Shown piece after piece: positions 35,601 through 42,977 of a stretch of 64,000 nt of DNA. Position 1 is the first letter of the stretch. Every line of letters starts with the position of its first letter. The notes under the pieces were generated by a model. The model saw only the letters and a program-made list of their open reading frames with translations. It made no database searches and had not been told where the DNA came from. The position numbers and the translations under genes are program-made. Source of the DNA: Bryobacterales bacterium (GTDB lineage Bacteria; Acidobacteriota; Terriglobia; Bryobacterales; Bryobacteraceae); the NCBI GenBank assembly GCA_016716385.1, contig JADJWL010000012.1, positions 1 through 64,000 of the forward strand, written 5' to 3'.

Positions 35601-35661
35601 TCACTGACCCGACATCCAGCGGAAAGTCGACGCGGACGGTCTGGTTGACTTCCAGCCGCAC
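32608..35661 (-). CDS. TonB-dependent receptor 2, main part (frameshifted from its N-terminus)
   Basis: This frame encodes the plug and barrel of a very large acidobacterial TonB receptor: LPLNGRNFVQLAILGPGV and a repeated Asn-rich plug region (NNFLYDGADNNDRLTLSI), then a long barrel ending in LGLRLAF with a terminal aromatic residue. The upstream part of the same gene (signal peptide and regulatory domain) lies in another frame at 35601-35939. The break is a G5 run at 35719-35723 (plus strand) that needs one more G: restoring it continues LLPPGLYRVTAQKEGFRQV into this frame and gives about 1110 residues. The GTG at 35661 is therefore not the true start. Receptors of this oar/NGRNF type are expanded in this lineage, with unknown substrates. 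Confidence 0.85.
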   Translation of the reverse strand: MRLEVNQTVRVDFPLDVGSVTETVQVTEAVPLIDADTSAIGQVIETKAIEDLPLNGRNFVQLAILGPGVSGVGFGSRGTIMSGTRPDDLRPGSEIFANGNREGSNNFLYDGADNNDRLTLSITLRPSVEAVREFKIQTNMFAADQGRNAGATVNVISKSGSNEWHGSAYEFLRNDALDARNFFARPDQEKPAFRQNQFGASFGGRVIPNKLFFFGNYEGFRRRLENTSVNTVPTLAMRQGDFSGVRDIFNPFSTVPDASAPSRFSRSPFPNRQIPQSLWDPVTRKLINAYPLPESAGLVNNQVTNPKDKQKWDQGDLRMDWNLSEKNVFFGRFSRQDTVTTRPATFAPVTIDGISTPVSLGSEASFAGDSALKTYNSVLTWIRTLTPSFFMEARMGFNRFNLLFLQEGATEGARLGEQLGVLNSNQGPRSDGIPIFSPSGYQGIGQTRSLPIIRIQDTFHPNVNFTNLRGAHSLKFGFESRRRRVTQFQTNRGNGRFNFARTFSDNPNQTGTTGDPMASFLLGTASVIEQDFTLVTPGIRMTEWGMFVQDDWKVSERLTVNIGLRYEYDTPPYEIHDDWTNFDPFTGTLLIAGFNTDRRTGVQPDRNNFAPRLGFAYRVRPGTVVRGGYGIFYNPAGSESVLLRRHRQLPFGPINVEDINQFSPTPRRVQDGLRPIPVLDPNIVATNPEGAMLAVTPFLRSGYAQQMNLQVQQQLPMTFVAKVGYVGNVGRKLDTTYDFNQPVPGAGAPGPRRPLATIAPRVVGVNYNVSDGKAAYHSLQATLERRFQNGLGFLGAYTWAHSIDDVANAFGGADNGPIPQDRRCRQCDRGTSGFDIRHRFTYSMNYALPFGKGRRYSAGSAVANAVFGGWDTNLIFTTQTGLPFTPVLQTSVSNAGGSRPDTLRKVNEVDNRGPQRWFDTSFNTADAAWGIPQQFTFGNAGRNVLTGPGRTNIDFSVFKDFSPSERWKLQFRGEFFNLFNTPQFNQPNATIGSPAAGTITSIVGNPRQVQLGLRLAF

Positions 35662-35939
35662 GCTATCCTGGCTGACCTGACGGAAACCCTCCTTCTGCGC
35701 CGTGACCCGGTACAGTCCGGGGGCAGCAACGGCAGAACATAGTTGCCCTGCTCGTTCGAGCTGGTCTTGCGCTCAACACCCGTCTGAACATTCAGAGCGG
35801 TGACTTCCGCGTCCGGCACGGCGGCTCCGCTCCGGTCCGACACGGTTCCGGTTAACTGGGCGCTGGTCTGCGCGAACAGCGCTCCGTTGGATAACAATAT
35901 CGCCGCGGCCAGCATGGCCACGATTCTGCTGCGAGGCAT
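35601..35939 (-). CDS. TonB-dependent receptor 2, N-terminal part (signal peptide and regulatory domain)
   Basis: ATG 35939 begins MPRSRIVAMLAAAILLSNGA, a signal peptide cleaved after LFAQ, followed by a carboxypeptidase-regulatory-like domain (AQLTGTVSDRSGAAVPDAEVTAL, SSNEQGNYVLPLLPP). After the Pro-Pro at about 35720 the frame turns into Arg-rich nonsense, which marks the frameshift to the following entry. The frame is also open to 35957, but 35939 gives the better signal peptide. If the shift is real, the receptor is a pseudogene; if it is a sequence error, the gene is 32608-35939. Confidence 0.7.
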   Translation of the reverse strand: MPRSRIVAMLAAAILLSNGALFAQTSAQLTGTVSDRSGAAVPDAEVTALNVQTGVERKTSSNEQGNYVLPLLPPDCTGSRRRRRVSVRSARIACGWKSTRPSASTFRWMSGQ

Positions 35940-36092
35940 ACCTGTTTGACTCCTCAAAGAGCGAACGTTTCCACAGAGAAAACTGGCCGTGCAACTTCCC
36001 CACAGCCCCCTGATGGGCTAATTATATATCGTTCTCTCTTAAAACGAGGATTTCGGCCTGCGAAGCAGTGGGCTAAACCGGCCCGCAGGCCT

Positions 36093-37730
36093 CTACCGGA
36101 AGTAAAGCCACGTCGCCAGCACCAGCGCCCAGCACACAGCCATGCCCGCCGCCCAGCCGCGCAGGTCTTCGGCGTAGGCGCGCCAGATACCAAGCTTCCC
36201 CGCCGCCTTGCGGAGATGAAGCAGGTGCACCACGAGCAGAGGCTTGTCGCCGCGCGCGCCGGAGTCGCTCGGAGTCTCCAGGCGGGCGAAGAAATCCTCC
36301 GATTGCGCTTCCGGTTCCGGACGCGTCATCAGGCTTACTACTACCAGCGCGGCAATGCCGGCGATCAGAGATGCGCAGAACACGTTCGCGTCCCAGTGGT
36401 CGAGGCGCTCGCCGCGCAGCCAGTACAGCGTGAAATTCACGCCCATCGCCGTCGCGATGCTGGCCATGGCGCCCCACCGGTTCGCCCTGCGCCAGACGAT
36501 GCCGCCGAGCAGGCTGATGCCGATGTAGGTCGCAAGGGTCTCGGTCAGCAGGAACGCGTACAGTACCTGGTCGATCAGGAAGAGCGAATAGACCACGCCG
36601 AGCAGCGTAATGGCCACGCCGCTCGTGCGGCCGATCCACAGGTAGTGGCTGTCGGCGACGCCCGGCTTGACGTACTTGCGGTAGAACCCCTGGGTGAACA
36701 GGGCTCCGGCATCGATCATGAACGCCGAGCAGGTCGACATGTTGGCCGCCAGGATGCCGGCGATCAACAGCCCGATGCCGCCCGGAAACAGCAGGTGGCG
36801 CGCCGCGAAGCCGAAGGCCAGTTCCGGGTCGGCCAGCGGCTCGCCCCCGAATTTGCCCTGGGCCAGCAGCGCCGCGACGATCAGGCCCACCAGCGCCCAT
36901 CCCAGCGTGCACGCGCGCTTGACGAGGTTTCCCAGGAAGAAACCTTCCCGGCAGGTTCGCTCGTCCTGCCCGGTGCCGACCGACGCCAGAATGTGCGGCT
37001 GGGCGGCAATCCCCACGAGTCCGTTGACCGTGAGCATCAGGATCACCCACGGGCCAATGCCTTCCGGCGTAGCGAGGGAGAACTTGAACTCTTCGAGCAC
37101 GGACCGCATGCCATCCATCCCCCCGGCGGCGCTCCAGCCGAGCGGGACCAGCATGAACGAAAGCGCCAGGATCAGGACGCCCTGGAACAGGTTTGTCCAG
37201 GCCGTCGCCACCATGCCGCCGACGAAACTGTACACCATGAACGCGACCGTCATGCCGATCACGATCTCGTTGACGTTGATCCCGCCGCCCGTCGCTTCCG
37301 CGATCACTTTGGCCGCGCCCTTCAGCATGCTCGCCAGACCGATCACGAAGAAGATCAGCGCAAAGACGGTGTAGATGCCCCCCATCCAGCGCCCGTAGCG
37401 CTCTTCCGTCAGTTCGGCGGTGGTCGTGCGGCGGATGCGCCGGAACAGCGGTGCCAGAAGCCAGTAAAACGGAGTTGCAAACAGGTTCTTCCACTGGAAC
37501 CAGATGGCCGACAAGCCGGTCGAATACACCGCGCCGGCCACGGCCACCGGCATTTCGGAATGGGTCCCGACGCCGAAGCTCATCCCGATCATGACAAGCC
37601 GGCCGAAGCGCCGTTCGCCGAGGAAATAGCTCTCGGTGCTTTTGACGCGCAGGCCGAGCAGAATGCCGACGGCGAGGATCAGGACGAAGTACGCGCCGAG
37701 GACGACGAGGTCAATCGTGGAAAGGCCCAT
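36093..37730 (-). CDS. sodium:solute symporter family transporter
   Basis: A 545-residue SSS-family (LeuT-fold) transporter with about 13 membrane segments. It begins LSTIDLVVLGAYFVLILAVG and carries the family motifs around SYFLGERRFG, SFGVGTHSEMPVAVAGAVYSTG and FVGGMVATAWTNLFQGVLIL. A cytoplasmic stretch with a Glu-rich segment (MTRPEPEAQSEDFF) precedes the last helix. ATG 37730 starts the conserved sequence; the frame is open to 37751. Substrate is not deducible, although a sugar, carboxylate or amino acid driven by sodium is typical. It shares orientation with the receptor downstream at 32608. Confidence 0.88.
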   Translation of the reverse strand: MGLSTIDLVVLGAYFVLILAVGILLGLRVKSTESYFLGERRFGRLVMIGMSFGVGTHSEMPVAVAGAVYSTGLSAIWFQWKNLFATPFYWLLAPLFRRIRRTTTAELTEERYGRWMGGIYTVFALIFFVIGLASMLKGAAKVIAEATGGGINVNEIVIGMTVAFMVYSFVGGMVATAWTNLFQGVLILALSFMLVPLGWSAAGGMDGMRSVLEEFKFSLATPEGIGPWVILMLTVNGLVGIAAQPHILASVGTGQDERTCREGFFLGNLVKRACTLGWALVGLIVAALLAQGKFGGEPLADPELAFGFAARHLLFPGGIGLLIAGILAANMSTCSAFMIDAGALFTQGFYRKYVKPGVADSHYLWIGRTSGVAITLLGVVYSLFLIDQVLYAFLLTETLATYIGISLLGGIVWRRANRWGAMASIATAMGVNFTLYWLRGERLDHWDANVFCASLIAGIAALVVVSLMTRPEPEAQSEDFFARLETPSDSGARGDKPLLVVHLLHLRKAAGKLGIWRAYAEDLRGWAAGMAVCWALVLATWLYFR

Positions 37731-37780
37731 GGAAGCGCCTACTCTAGTCAACCGGGTAGGCGCCTGTCAATCGGGACCGG

Positions 37781-38902
37781 TCAATTCCGCAGTACGAGGA
37801 ATAGCACGAGCGCAATCAACAGCAGGATCACAACGTTGGCGGCGATGATCACAGGCCAGTAGTTTGGCTGTGCGGGCGGCGGCTCCGGATTGGCCTGCGG
37901 GGCATTCGATGGCGGCTTCTGAGGCGCCGCCGGAGGCTGCATGGAAATGATGCGCGTGAACTCGCTCGGTCCGGCTGCTGGAGGAGCAGCCTCTGGACGC
38001 GAGTGTCCGAAGATCCCGGTCACGCCGGAGGATGGCCCGGAAGACACCGGGGGCGGCGTGCCCCTCCACGGCGCCGGCGGCTGCTGGTACGACTGCGGCA
38101 ACGGCGGGGTTGGAGCAGGCCGGAAAAGAGAAAAGTCATCTTCCTTCGGGCTTGGTTGTGCCGGCGCCGGCCGCGGCGGTGCGGCTGCTGGAAACAGGCT
38201 CTGGAAGTCGTCTCGAGGCGGTGCGGGTTTCGATCCGGCCGCTTGCGAGGGCCCCGGCGCGTCGAACATCCGCGTAAACTCACCGGGCTCCGTGGAGCGT
38301 GCAGGCGCGGCCGCCGGCGCCGGAGGCACGGCTGGCGGGGGCGGAGTCCTGCTCGGGGCCGGAGGCGACGCGGGGCTTGGAACCGGTCCACTCCCGGTGG
38401 CCTGAAACAAGCGCGTGAACTCACCGGGCGCCTCGGGACTCGGCGCTGGAGCCGCCTCTGGTACGGCAGGCGGCGTCGCGGGGGCCGGAGGCGCAGCGGG
38501 GCTTGCAGCCGGTCCACTCCCGGTAGCATGGAACAAGCGCGTGAACTCACCGGGCGCGTCTTCCGTTCCGGCGGCCTTGAGCGACTCGGCTCCCGGTTCT
38601 GTCCCCTGTGCCGGTTGTGCATCACCCGAACTCCGGAAGAGTTGCGTGAACTCACCCTGCTCACCGGGTTTGTCCTCGCCAGACGGTGGGCCCGGCGGAG
38701 GGGGCGTGGGCACGGCAAACACACCCCACGTCTGGAAATTCGCCCTCTCTTCAACGGGAGGCTGGTTTTCGGCACGTGCCTCAACCGACTCCTGTGTCTC
38801 GGCGAGCGGATCCGCGGGCTGCGGCCGGGCGGCTGTCCGAAACAGCTTCGTAAACTCGCCAACTGGTTCTGATTTGTCGCGCTGGGCCGGGTCGTCCGCC
38901 AT
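37781..38902 (-). CDS. tail-anchored Pro-rich protein with eight EFTRLF-like motifs
   Basis: A 373-residue low-complexity protein (Pro, Ala, Gly, Ser) ending in one membrane helix (about 350-370) and LRN, i.e. tail-anchored with the bulk in the cytoplasm. It carries evenly scattered copies of a short motif: GEFTKLF (15), GEFTQLF (83), GEFTRLF (118 and 160), GEFTRMF (207), DDFQSLF (231), DDFSLF (255) and SEFTRII (314). The conserved Thr-basic/Gln-hydrophobic-Phe core suggests a docking peptide or a kinase target. No enzyme domain is present. ATG 38902 has GAGAGG upstream; the frame is open to 38953. I do not know a named family, though similar motif proteins seem to occur in other acidobacteria. 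Confidence 0.75.
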   Translation of the reverse strand: MADDPAQRDKSEPVGEFTKLFRTAARPQPADPLAETQESVEARAENQPPVEERANFQTWGVFAVPTPPPPGPPSGEDKPGEQGEFTQLFRSSGDAQPAQGTEPGAESLKAAGTEDAPGEFTRLFHATGSGPAASPAAPPAPATPPAVPEAAPAPSPEAPGEFTRLFQATGSGPVPSPASPPAPSRTPPPPAVPPAPAAAPARSTEPGEFTRMFDAPGPSQAAGSKPAPPRDDFQSLFPAAAPPRPAPAQPSPKEDDFSLFRPAPTPPLPQSYQQPPAPWRGTPPPVSSGPSSGVTGIFGHSRPEAAPPAAGPSEFTRIISMQPPAAPQKPPSNAPQANPEPPPAQPNYWPVIIAANVVILLLIALVLFLVLRN

Positions 38903-38980
38903 CGGGTTGGCCTCTCTTTTACTACCTTCACACGAACTGGCCTCGGGAGCCAAGTCCGCCTAAAAGAGGTTCGATCGAGG

Positions 38981-40123
38981 CTACCGCTTTCCCCGGTCTC
39001 CGCCTCGCGCCGCCTTCGCGGCAAGCTGTGCCGTGTAGAGTTCCTCCATGCGTCGCGTGTATGCGGCCAGCGAGAAATCCCGCCGGATCGACGCAGAGGC
39101 AGCCTCTCCGAGGGTCCGCCGAAGCTGAGGGTTCCCGGTGAGCTGCGTGATCCGCGCCGCCAGCGCCTCGGCGTCCGCGGCTGGAAACAGAAGTCCCGTC
39201 TCGCCCTCGCGGATCAGCTCAGGGTTTCCGCCCACCTCGGACGCGATGCACGCGCAGCCGCAGGCCATCGCTTCCATCAAGCCATTCGACAATGCTTCCG
39301 ACAAAGACGGCAGCACGAAGATATCGATCGCCTGCAGCCAGCTCGCCACATCGGATACGGCTGGTTCAAAATGGCATAGCTCGCGGATTGCCAACCGCTG
39401 CGCCTCCGCCTCCAGACGCTCCCGCATCGCACCGCTCCCCACCAGCAGCAAACGCAGCCCAGGTTCCCGTCTCACAGCGAGCGCGAATCCTTCGAGCAGA
39501 GTGACCAGTCCCTTCTCCGGCCGGAGCGCACAGACCTCACCAACGACCAAAGACGTCTCGGGGAAGAACGGCAGGCGCCGACGCGGCCGCGGTTGGAAGA
39601 GCGCCGTATCGATGCCGTTGTAGCAAAGGTGTACGCGGTCCTCGCGCACCCCTTCGTCGGCCGTCACGTGCCGCTGCATCGCCTGGCAGTTCACCACCAC
39701 GCCGTCCGCCAGCCGGTCCGACCATTGCGTCAGACGGTGCATCATCGGGCCCGCCAAATGGCGGAAGGAAAGCTGGCTCGTCAGCACGACCGGAGTGCCC
39801 GCCCAGCGTCCCACTGGAGCGCTGAACACGCTCAGCGGTACATCGAATGCCTGCATCAACTGGATGCCGTGGGCCCGCAGGTACCGGCGCATGGCCGCGG
39901 CTCCGGCGAGCGCGGAATACGAACGGAAACTGCGGACTGGAAGCGCCTTCACGGGGATCCCTGCCCGCGACAGCTCCTCACCCCGGATCCCGTCCGGCAG
40001 GAAACAGGCGACATGCGGTTCGAACCGCGACCGGTCGATGTGCAACGCCAGCTTGGTGAGGTCGCGCTCGCACCCGCCCTGGTCAAGTTCCCGGACGGTG
40101 AGCAGAATCGGAACAGGAGCCAT
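38981..40123 (-). CDS. glycosyltransferase family 4
   Basis: A 380-residue GT4 enzyme. N-terminal half: VPILLTVRELDQGGCERDLTKLALHID and AFDVPLSVFSAPVGRWAGTPVV; C-terminal half: VGEVCALRPEKGLVTLLEGFAL, LLVGSGAMRERLE and the FVLPSLSEALSNGLMEAMACGCACI nucleotide-sugar motif with an EGETGLLFPAAD tail. It presumably builds the glycan exported by the Wzm/Wzt transporter, since it is followed on the same strand by another GT4 gene 47 bp away and by the transporter on the opposite strand. Confidence 0.9.
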   Translation of the reverse strand: MAPVPILLTVRELDQGGCERDLTKLALHIDRSRFEPHVACFLPDGIRGEELSRAGIPVKALPVRSFRSYSALAGAAAMRRYLRAHGIQLMQAFDVPLSVFSAPVGRWAGTPVVLTSQLSFRHLAGPMMHRLTQWSDRLADGVVVNCQAMQRHVTADEGVREDRVHLCYNGIDTALFQPRPRRRLPFFPETSLVVGEVCALRPEKGLVTLLEGFALAVRREPGLRLLLVGSGAMRERLEAEAQRLAIRELCHFEPAVSDVASWLQAIDIFVLPSLSEALSNGLMEAMACGCACIASEVGGNPELIREGETGLLFPAADAEALAARITQLTGNPQLRRTLGEAASASIRRDFSLAAYTRRMEELYTAQLAAKAARGGDRGKR

Positions 40124-40170
40124 GATCTCGGATGGTCAGAACGCGCAGCGCGCCCGTGGAGGATGAGGCA

Positions 40171-41403
40171 TCATGGGACGGTCTCCTCCATGGTACCGGT
40201 GTAGCGCTCGAAGATGTCCGCGAGCTGTTCAACATTGCGTCTCAGGTTGTACTGTTGCTCCACGGTGCGGCGAGCCTCCCTGCCGAGACGCGTACGCAGG
40301 TCTTCGGAGTCCATCAGGCGCTCAATCGCCGTTGCCAGCGCTCCGGCGTCGGCCGGAGGCACGAGCAGGCCGTTGAAGTCATCCCGCACCAGTTCCGGGA
40401 TGCCGTCGACAAAGGTGGTGACGCAGGGCAGCTCCAGCGCCATTGCTTCCATCAGAACGACCGGAACCCCTTCGGCGAAACTCGGCAGGACAAATGCGTC
40501 CGCCTGGCGATAGAAGTCCAGGACCGCTCCCTGATCCTGCCAACCCACAAAGGTGACCTCGTCCTGCAAGCCCTGACAGCTTGCCAGCGCGGCAAGATCG
40601 GCCCGCGCCGGACCATCCCCGACCAGTGTCAACGCGGCAGTGAGGCCGCGCGCCCGCAGTTGCGCCAAAGCCTCGAAAAGAATCGAAAATCCTTTCCCCA
40701 CGGTCAAACGCGCAACACTCAGAAGCCGGAACACGGGGCCGCTGCCGGACTTCGGAACCGGCACAAACGTGTCCGGGTCCACACCCAAACGGCAGACTTC
40801 GACCCGGGGGCTCTGCCCGCCTCCCGCGAAGCGCAGTACCTGGCTGCGGCCGTAATTGCTGATCGCTACCACGAAACGTGCCGCGCGCGCCTTTTCACGG
40901 AGCGCGAAGCCCTCCGGGTCGATGAACTCGTCCGAACCGTGGATCGTGGCGGAAAACGTCAGCGGGGCGGCCCGCGATGCCAGCAGGGCGATCGTGGACG
41001 AAAAGTGCGAGTGCAGGTGCGTCACGCCCGCGCGGACAAACCACGCCGCCGCGACCACCGCTTCGGCGAAGTACGCCAACCGCCGCGGCGCCTCGGCTAG
41101 ATTCGGACGTCCCATCCGAAGTGCGCACCACAACGCGCGCACGTACCCGGCAGGGTACCTTGCCGCCATCATCGCGTGCGCGGCGGCAATCCGCCATGGC
41201 GGCGCCGAGAGAATCACCTGCGTGCGCGCCTGTTCCTCCGCTTCCTCGGCCGGGAGCCCTCCCGTCGAGGGGCGGATCGAGATCACAGTGAGATCCCAGC
41301 CCAGCTCTCTCAACCGGCGGATCTCCCGCAGGATAAACGTGTGATGGACCGTTGGATACTGGCTGACCAGGTATCCCAGACGCCTTTCTGGAACAGGCTG
41401 CAT
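40171..41403 (-). CDS. glycosyltransferase family 4 (WcaL-like)
   Basis: A 410-residue GT4 enzyme similar in layout to exopolysaccharide transferases of the WcaL type. It starts with LGYLVSQYPTVHHTFILREIRRLRELG, contains HLHSHFSSTIALLASRAAPLTFSATIHGSDEFI, then LLSVARLTVGKGFSILFEAL and the FVLPSFAEGVPVVLMEAMALELPCV motif. Cytoplasmic, acting on lipid-linked glycan. Divergent from the wzm gene, with a gap of only 77 bp that must hold both promoters. Confidence 0.9.
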   Translation of the reverse strand: MQPVPERRLGYLVSQYPTVHHTFILREIRRLRELGWDLTVISIRPSTGGLPAEEAEEQARTQVILSAPPWRIAAAHAMMAARYPAGYVRALWCALRMGRPNLAEAPRRLAYFAEAVVAAAWFVRAGVTHLHSHFSSTIALLASRAAPLTFSATIHGSDEFIDPEGFALREKARAARFVVAISNYGRSQVLRFAGGGQSPRVEVCRLGVDPDTFVPVPKSGSGPVFRLLSVARLTVGKGFSILFEALAQLRARGLTAALTLVGDGPARADLAALASCQGLQDEVTFVGWQDQGAVLDFYRQADAFVLPSFAEGVPVVLMEAMALELPCVTTFVDGIPELVRDDFNGLLVPPADAGALATAIERLMDSEDLRTRLGREARRTVEQQYNLRRNVEQLADIFERYTGTMEETVP

Positions 41404-41480
41404 GGAGCGTGCGACCGATCCTCGAACCTAGCACACCGCCGGGCCGGTACGCCTCCGGGCCTGCTACCCTGAAACATCCG

Positions 41481-42242
41481 ATGTGGACCGGCGACTACCG
41501 ATACGTCCTGACCAACCTCATCATGAAGGACTTCCGCGTGCGTTACCGCAACATGTCTCTCGGCATGCTGTGGAGCCTGCTGAACCCTCTCGTCATGATG
41601 GGCGTCCTGACGTTCATCTTCACCCGCGTATTCCCCAGTGGAATCGAGAACTTCCCCCTCTTCGTGCTGTGCGGCCTGGTACCGTTCAACTTTTTCAGCC
41701 TGGCCTGGATCTCCGCTACCACCTCCCTGGTCGACAACACCGGACTGGTGAAGCGTGTCTCTGTCCCGCGTGAGGTCATTCCGGTCGCGGCCGTGCTGTC
41801 CAACTGCGTTCACCTGGGAGTCCAGATCAGCTTGCTGCTGGGACTGACGCTCCTGTTTGGCAAGGGCGTCCACGTCCAATGGCTATGGCTGCCCGTTGTC
41901 TGGGCGTTATTCATTCCGTTCGTCTGCGGCCTCGGCATGCTCTTCGCCGCCATCGACGTCTACATCCGCGACACCCGTTACGTTGTCGAATCAGGGAATA
42001 CGGTCCTGTTCTGGCTCGTACCGATCTTCTATTCTTTCGAGAATATCCGTCCGGAATACGCCGATCTCTACCGCTTCAATCCGGTCGCGGCGCTCGTCAT
42101 GGCGACCCGCAACATTCTCCTCGACGGGCAGGCCCCGGCCACTTCGCTCCTGCGCAATCTGACGATCGCCTCGGCGGCGATGTCTCTCGCCGGCTGGTTC
42201 GGCTTCCAGAAGCTCAAGCGGCGTTTTTACGATTATCTCTAG
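41481..42242 (+). CDS. wzm: ABC-2 type polysaccharide export permease Wzm
   Basis: A 253-residue ABC-2 permease with six membrane helices: LIMKDFRVRYRNMSLGMLWSLLNPLVMM at the start (amphipathic helix then TM1), VSVPREVIPVAAVLSNCVHL and a C-terminal LRNLTIASAAMSLAGWFGFQKLKRRF. With the adjacent ATPase it would export O-antigen, capsule or teichoic-type glycan. ATG 41481 begins the conserved part; the frame extends to 41409 without support. Only 6 bp separate it from wzt. Confidence 0.9.
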   Translation: MWTGDYRYVLTNLIMKDFRVRYRNMSLGMLWSLLNPLVMMGVLTFIFTRVFPSGIENFPLFVLCGLVPFNFFSLAWISATTSLVDNTGLVKRVSVPREVIPVAAVLSNCVHLGVQISLLLGLTLLFGKGVHVQWLWLPVVWALFIPFVCGLGMLFAAIDVYIRDTRYVVESGNTVLFWLVPIFYSFENIRPEYADLYRFNPVAALVMATRNILLDGQAPATSLLRNLTIASAAMSLAGWFGFQKLKRRFYDYL

Positions 42243-42248
42243 CGGCTT

Positions 42249-42977
42249 ATGGCAGTCATCGAATTCCAGGGAGTCTCGAAGAGCTTTCAGCGCCATGCGC
42301 AGCGCCAGTTGCTGCGATCCCGGATCCGCGCCATGCTGACCGGCCAATTGAAAGACCGGTTCCAGGCGCTTCGCAACGTCTCCTTCCGCGTCGAGAAGGG
42401 GGAAAGCGTCGCCATCGTCGGCCACAACGGCGCGGGAAAGAGCACGCTGCTCAGTCTCATCGCCGGACTCGCCATCCCGGACGAAGGAGCGGTACACATC
42501 AACGGGCGTGTCTCGGCGCTTCTTGAACTGGGCTCCGGCTTCCACGGCGACCTGACCGGCCGGGAGAACGTTCATTTGAACGCCTCCCTGATCGGCTGGG
42601 ACCGCAAGCGAACCACTGAGCTGTTCGATGCGGTGGTCGAGTTCTCCGGTCTCGGCGAATTCATTGAAGAGCCCCTGCGCACCTATTCTTCGGGGATGGT
42701 CATGCGGCTGGCCTTTGCCGTCGCCGTGCACATCGATCCGGAAGTGCTGCTCCTTGACGAAGTGCTCGTCGTGGGCGACCAGAGCTTCCAGGTCAAGTGC
42801 ATCGACCGGATCCGCGAGTTCCGCCGCCAGGGCCGCAGCCTCATCGCCGTCTCCCACGCCCCGGCGCTGGTCCGGTCGCTGTGCGATCGCGCCCTCTGGC
42901 TCGACCACGGCGAGCTCGTCATGGACGGCGACGTCAACAGCGTCATCGACGCCTACCAGGGGAACATCGTGCGATGA
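42249..42977 (+). CDS. wzt: ABC polysaccharide export ATPase Wzt
   Basis: A 242-residue ABC ATPase: Walker A GHNGAGKST at about 58-66, signature YSSGMVMRLAFAVA at about 147, Walker B EVLLLDEVLVVGD, and the switch His in VSHAPALV. It belongs to the TagH/RfbB/KpsT-like group that energises polysaccharide export. It lacks the C-terminal carbohydrate-binding domain found in many Wzt proteins, so it probably does not select glycans by their terminal modification. The TGA overlaps the next ATG by 4 nt. Confidence 0.92.
   Translation: MAVIEFQGVSKSFQRHAQRQLLRSRIRAMLTGQLKDRFQALRNVSFRVEKGESVAIVGHNGAGKSTLLSLIAGLAIPDEGAVHINGRVSALLELGSGFHGDLTGRENVHLNASLIGWDRKRTTELFDAVVEFSGLGEFIEEPLRTYSSGMVMRLAFAVAVHIDPEVLLLDEVLVVGDQSFQVKCIDRIREFRRQGRSLIAVSHAPALVRSLCDRALWLDHGELVMDGDVNSVIDAYQGNIVR

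Noticed and set aside
32494..35607. Long plus-strand open frames opposite TonB receptor 2 (about 357 and 629 codons)
   Set aside because: They are antisense shadows caused by the high G+C third position of the receptor gene; sequence is Arg/Val-rich with no motif.
35946..37862. A 638-codon plus-strand frame opposite the symporter
   Set aside because: His/Asp/Arg-rich antisense shadow; the minus strand carries a clear 13-helix transporter.
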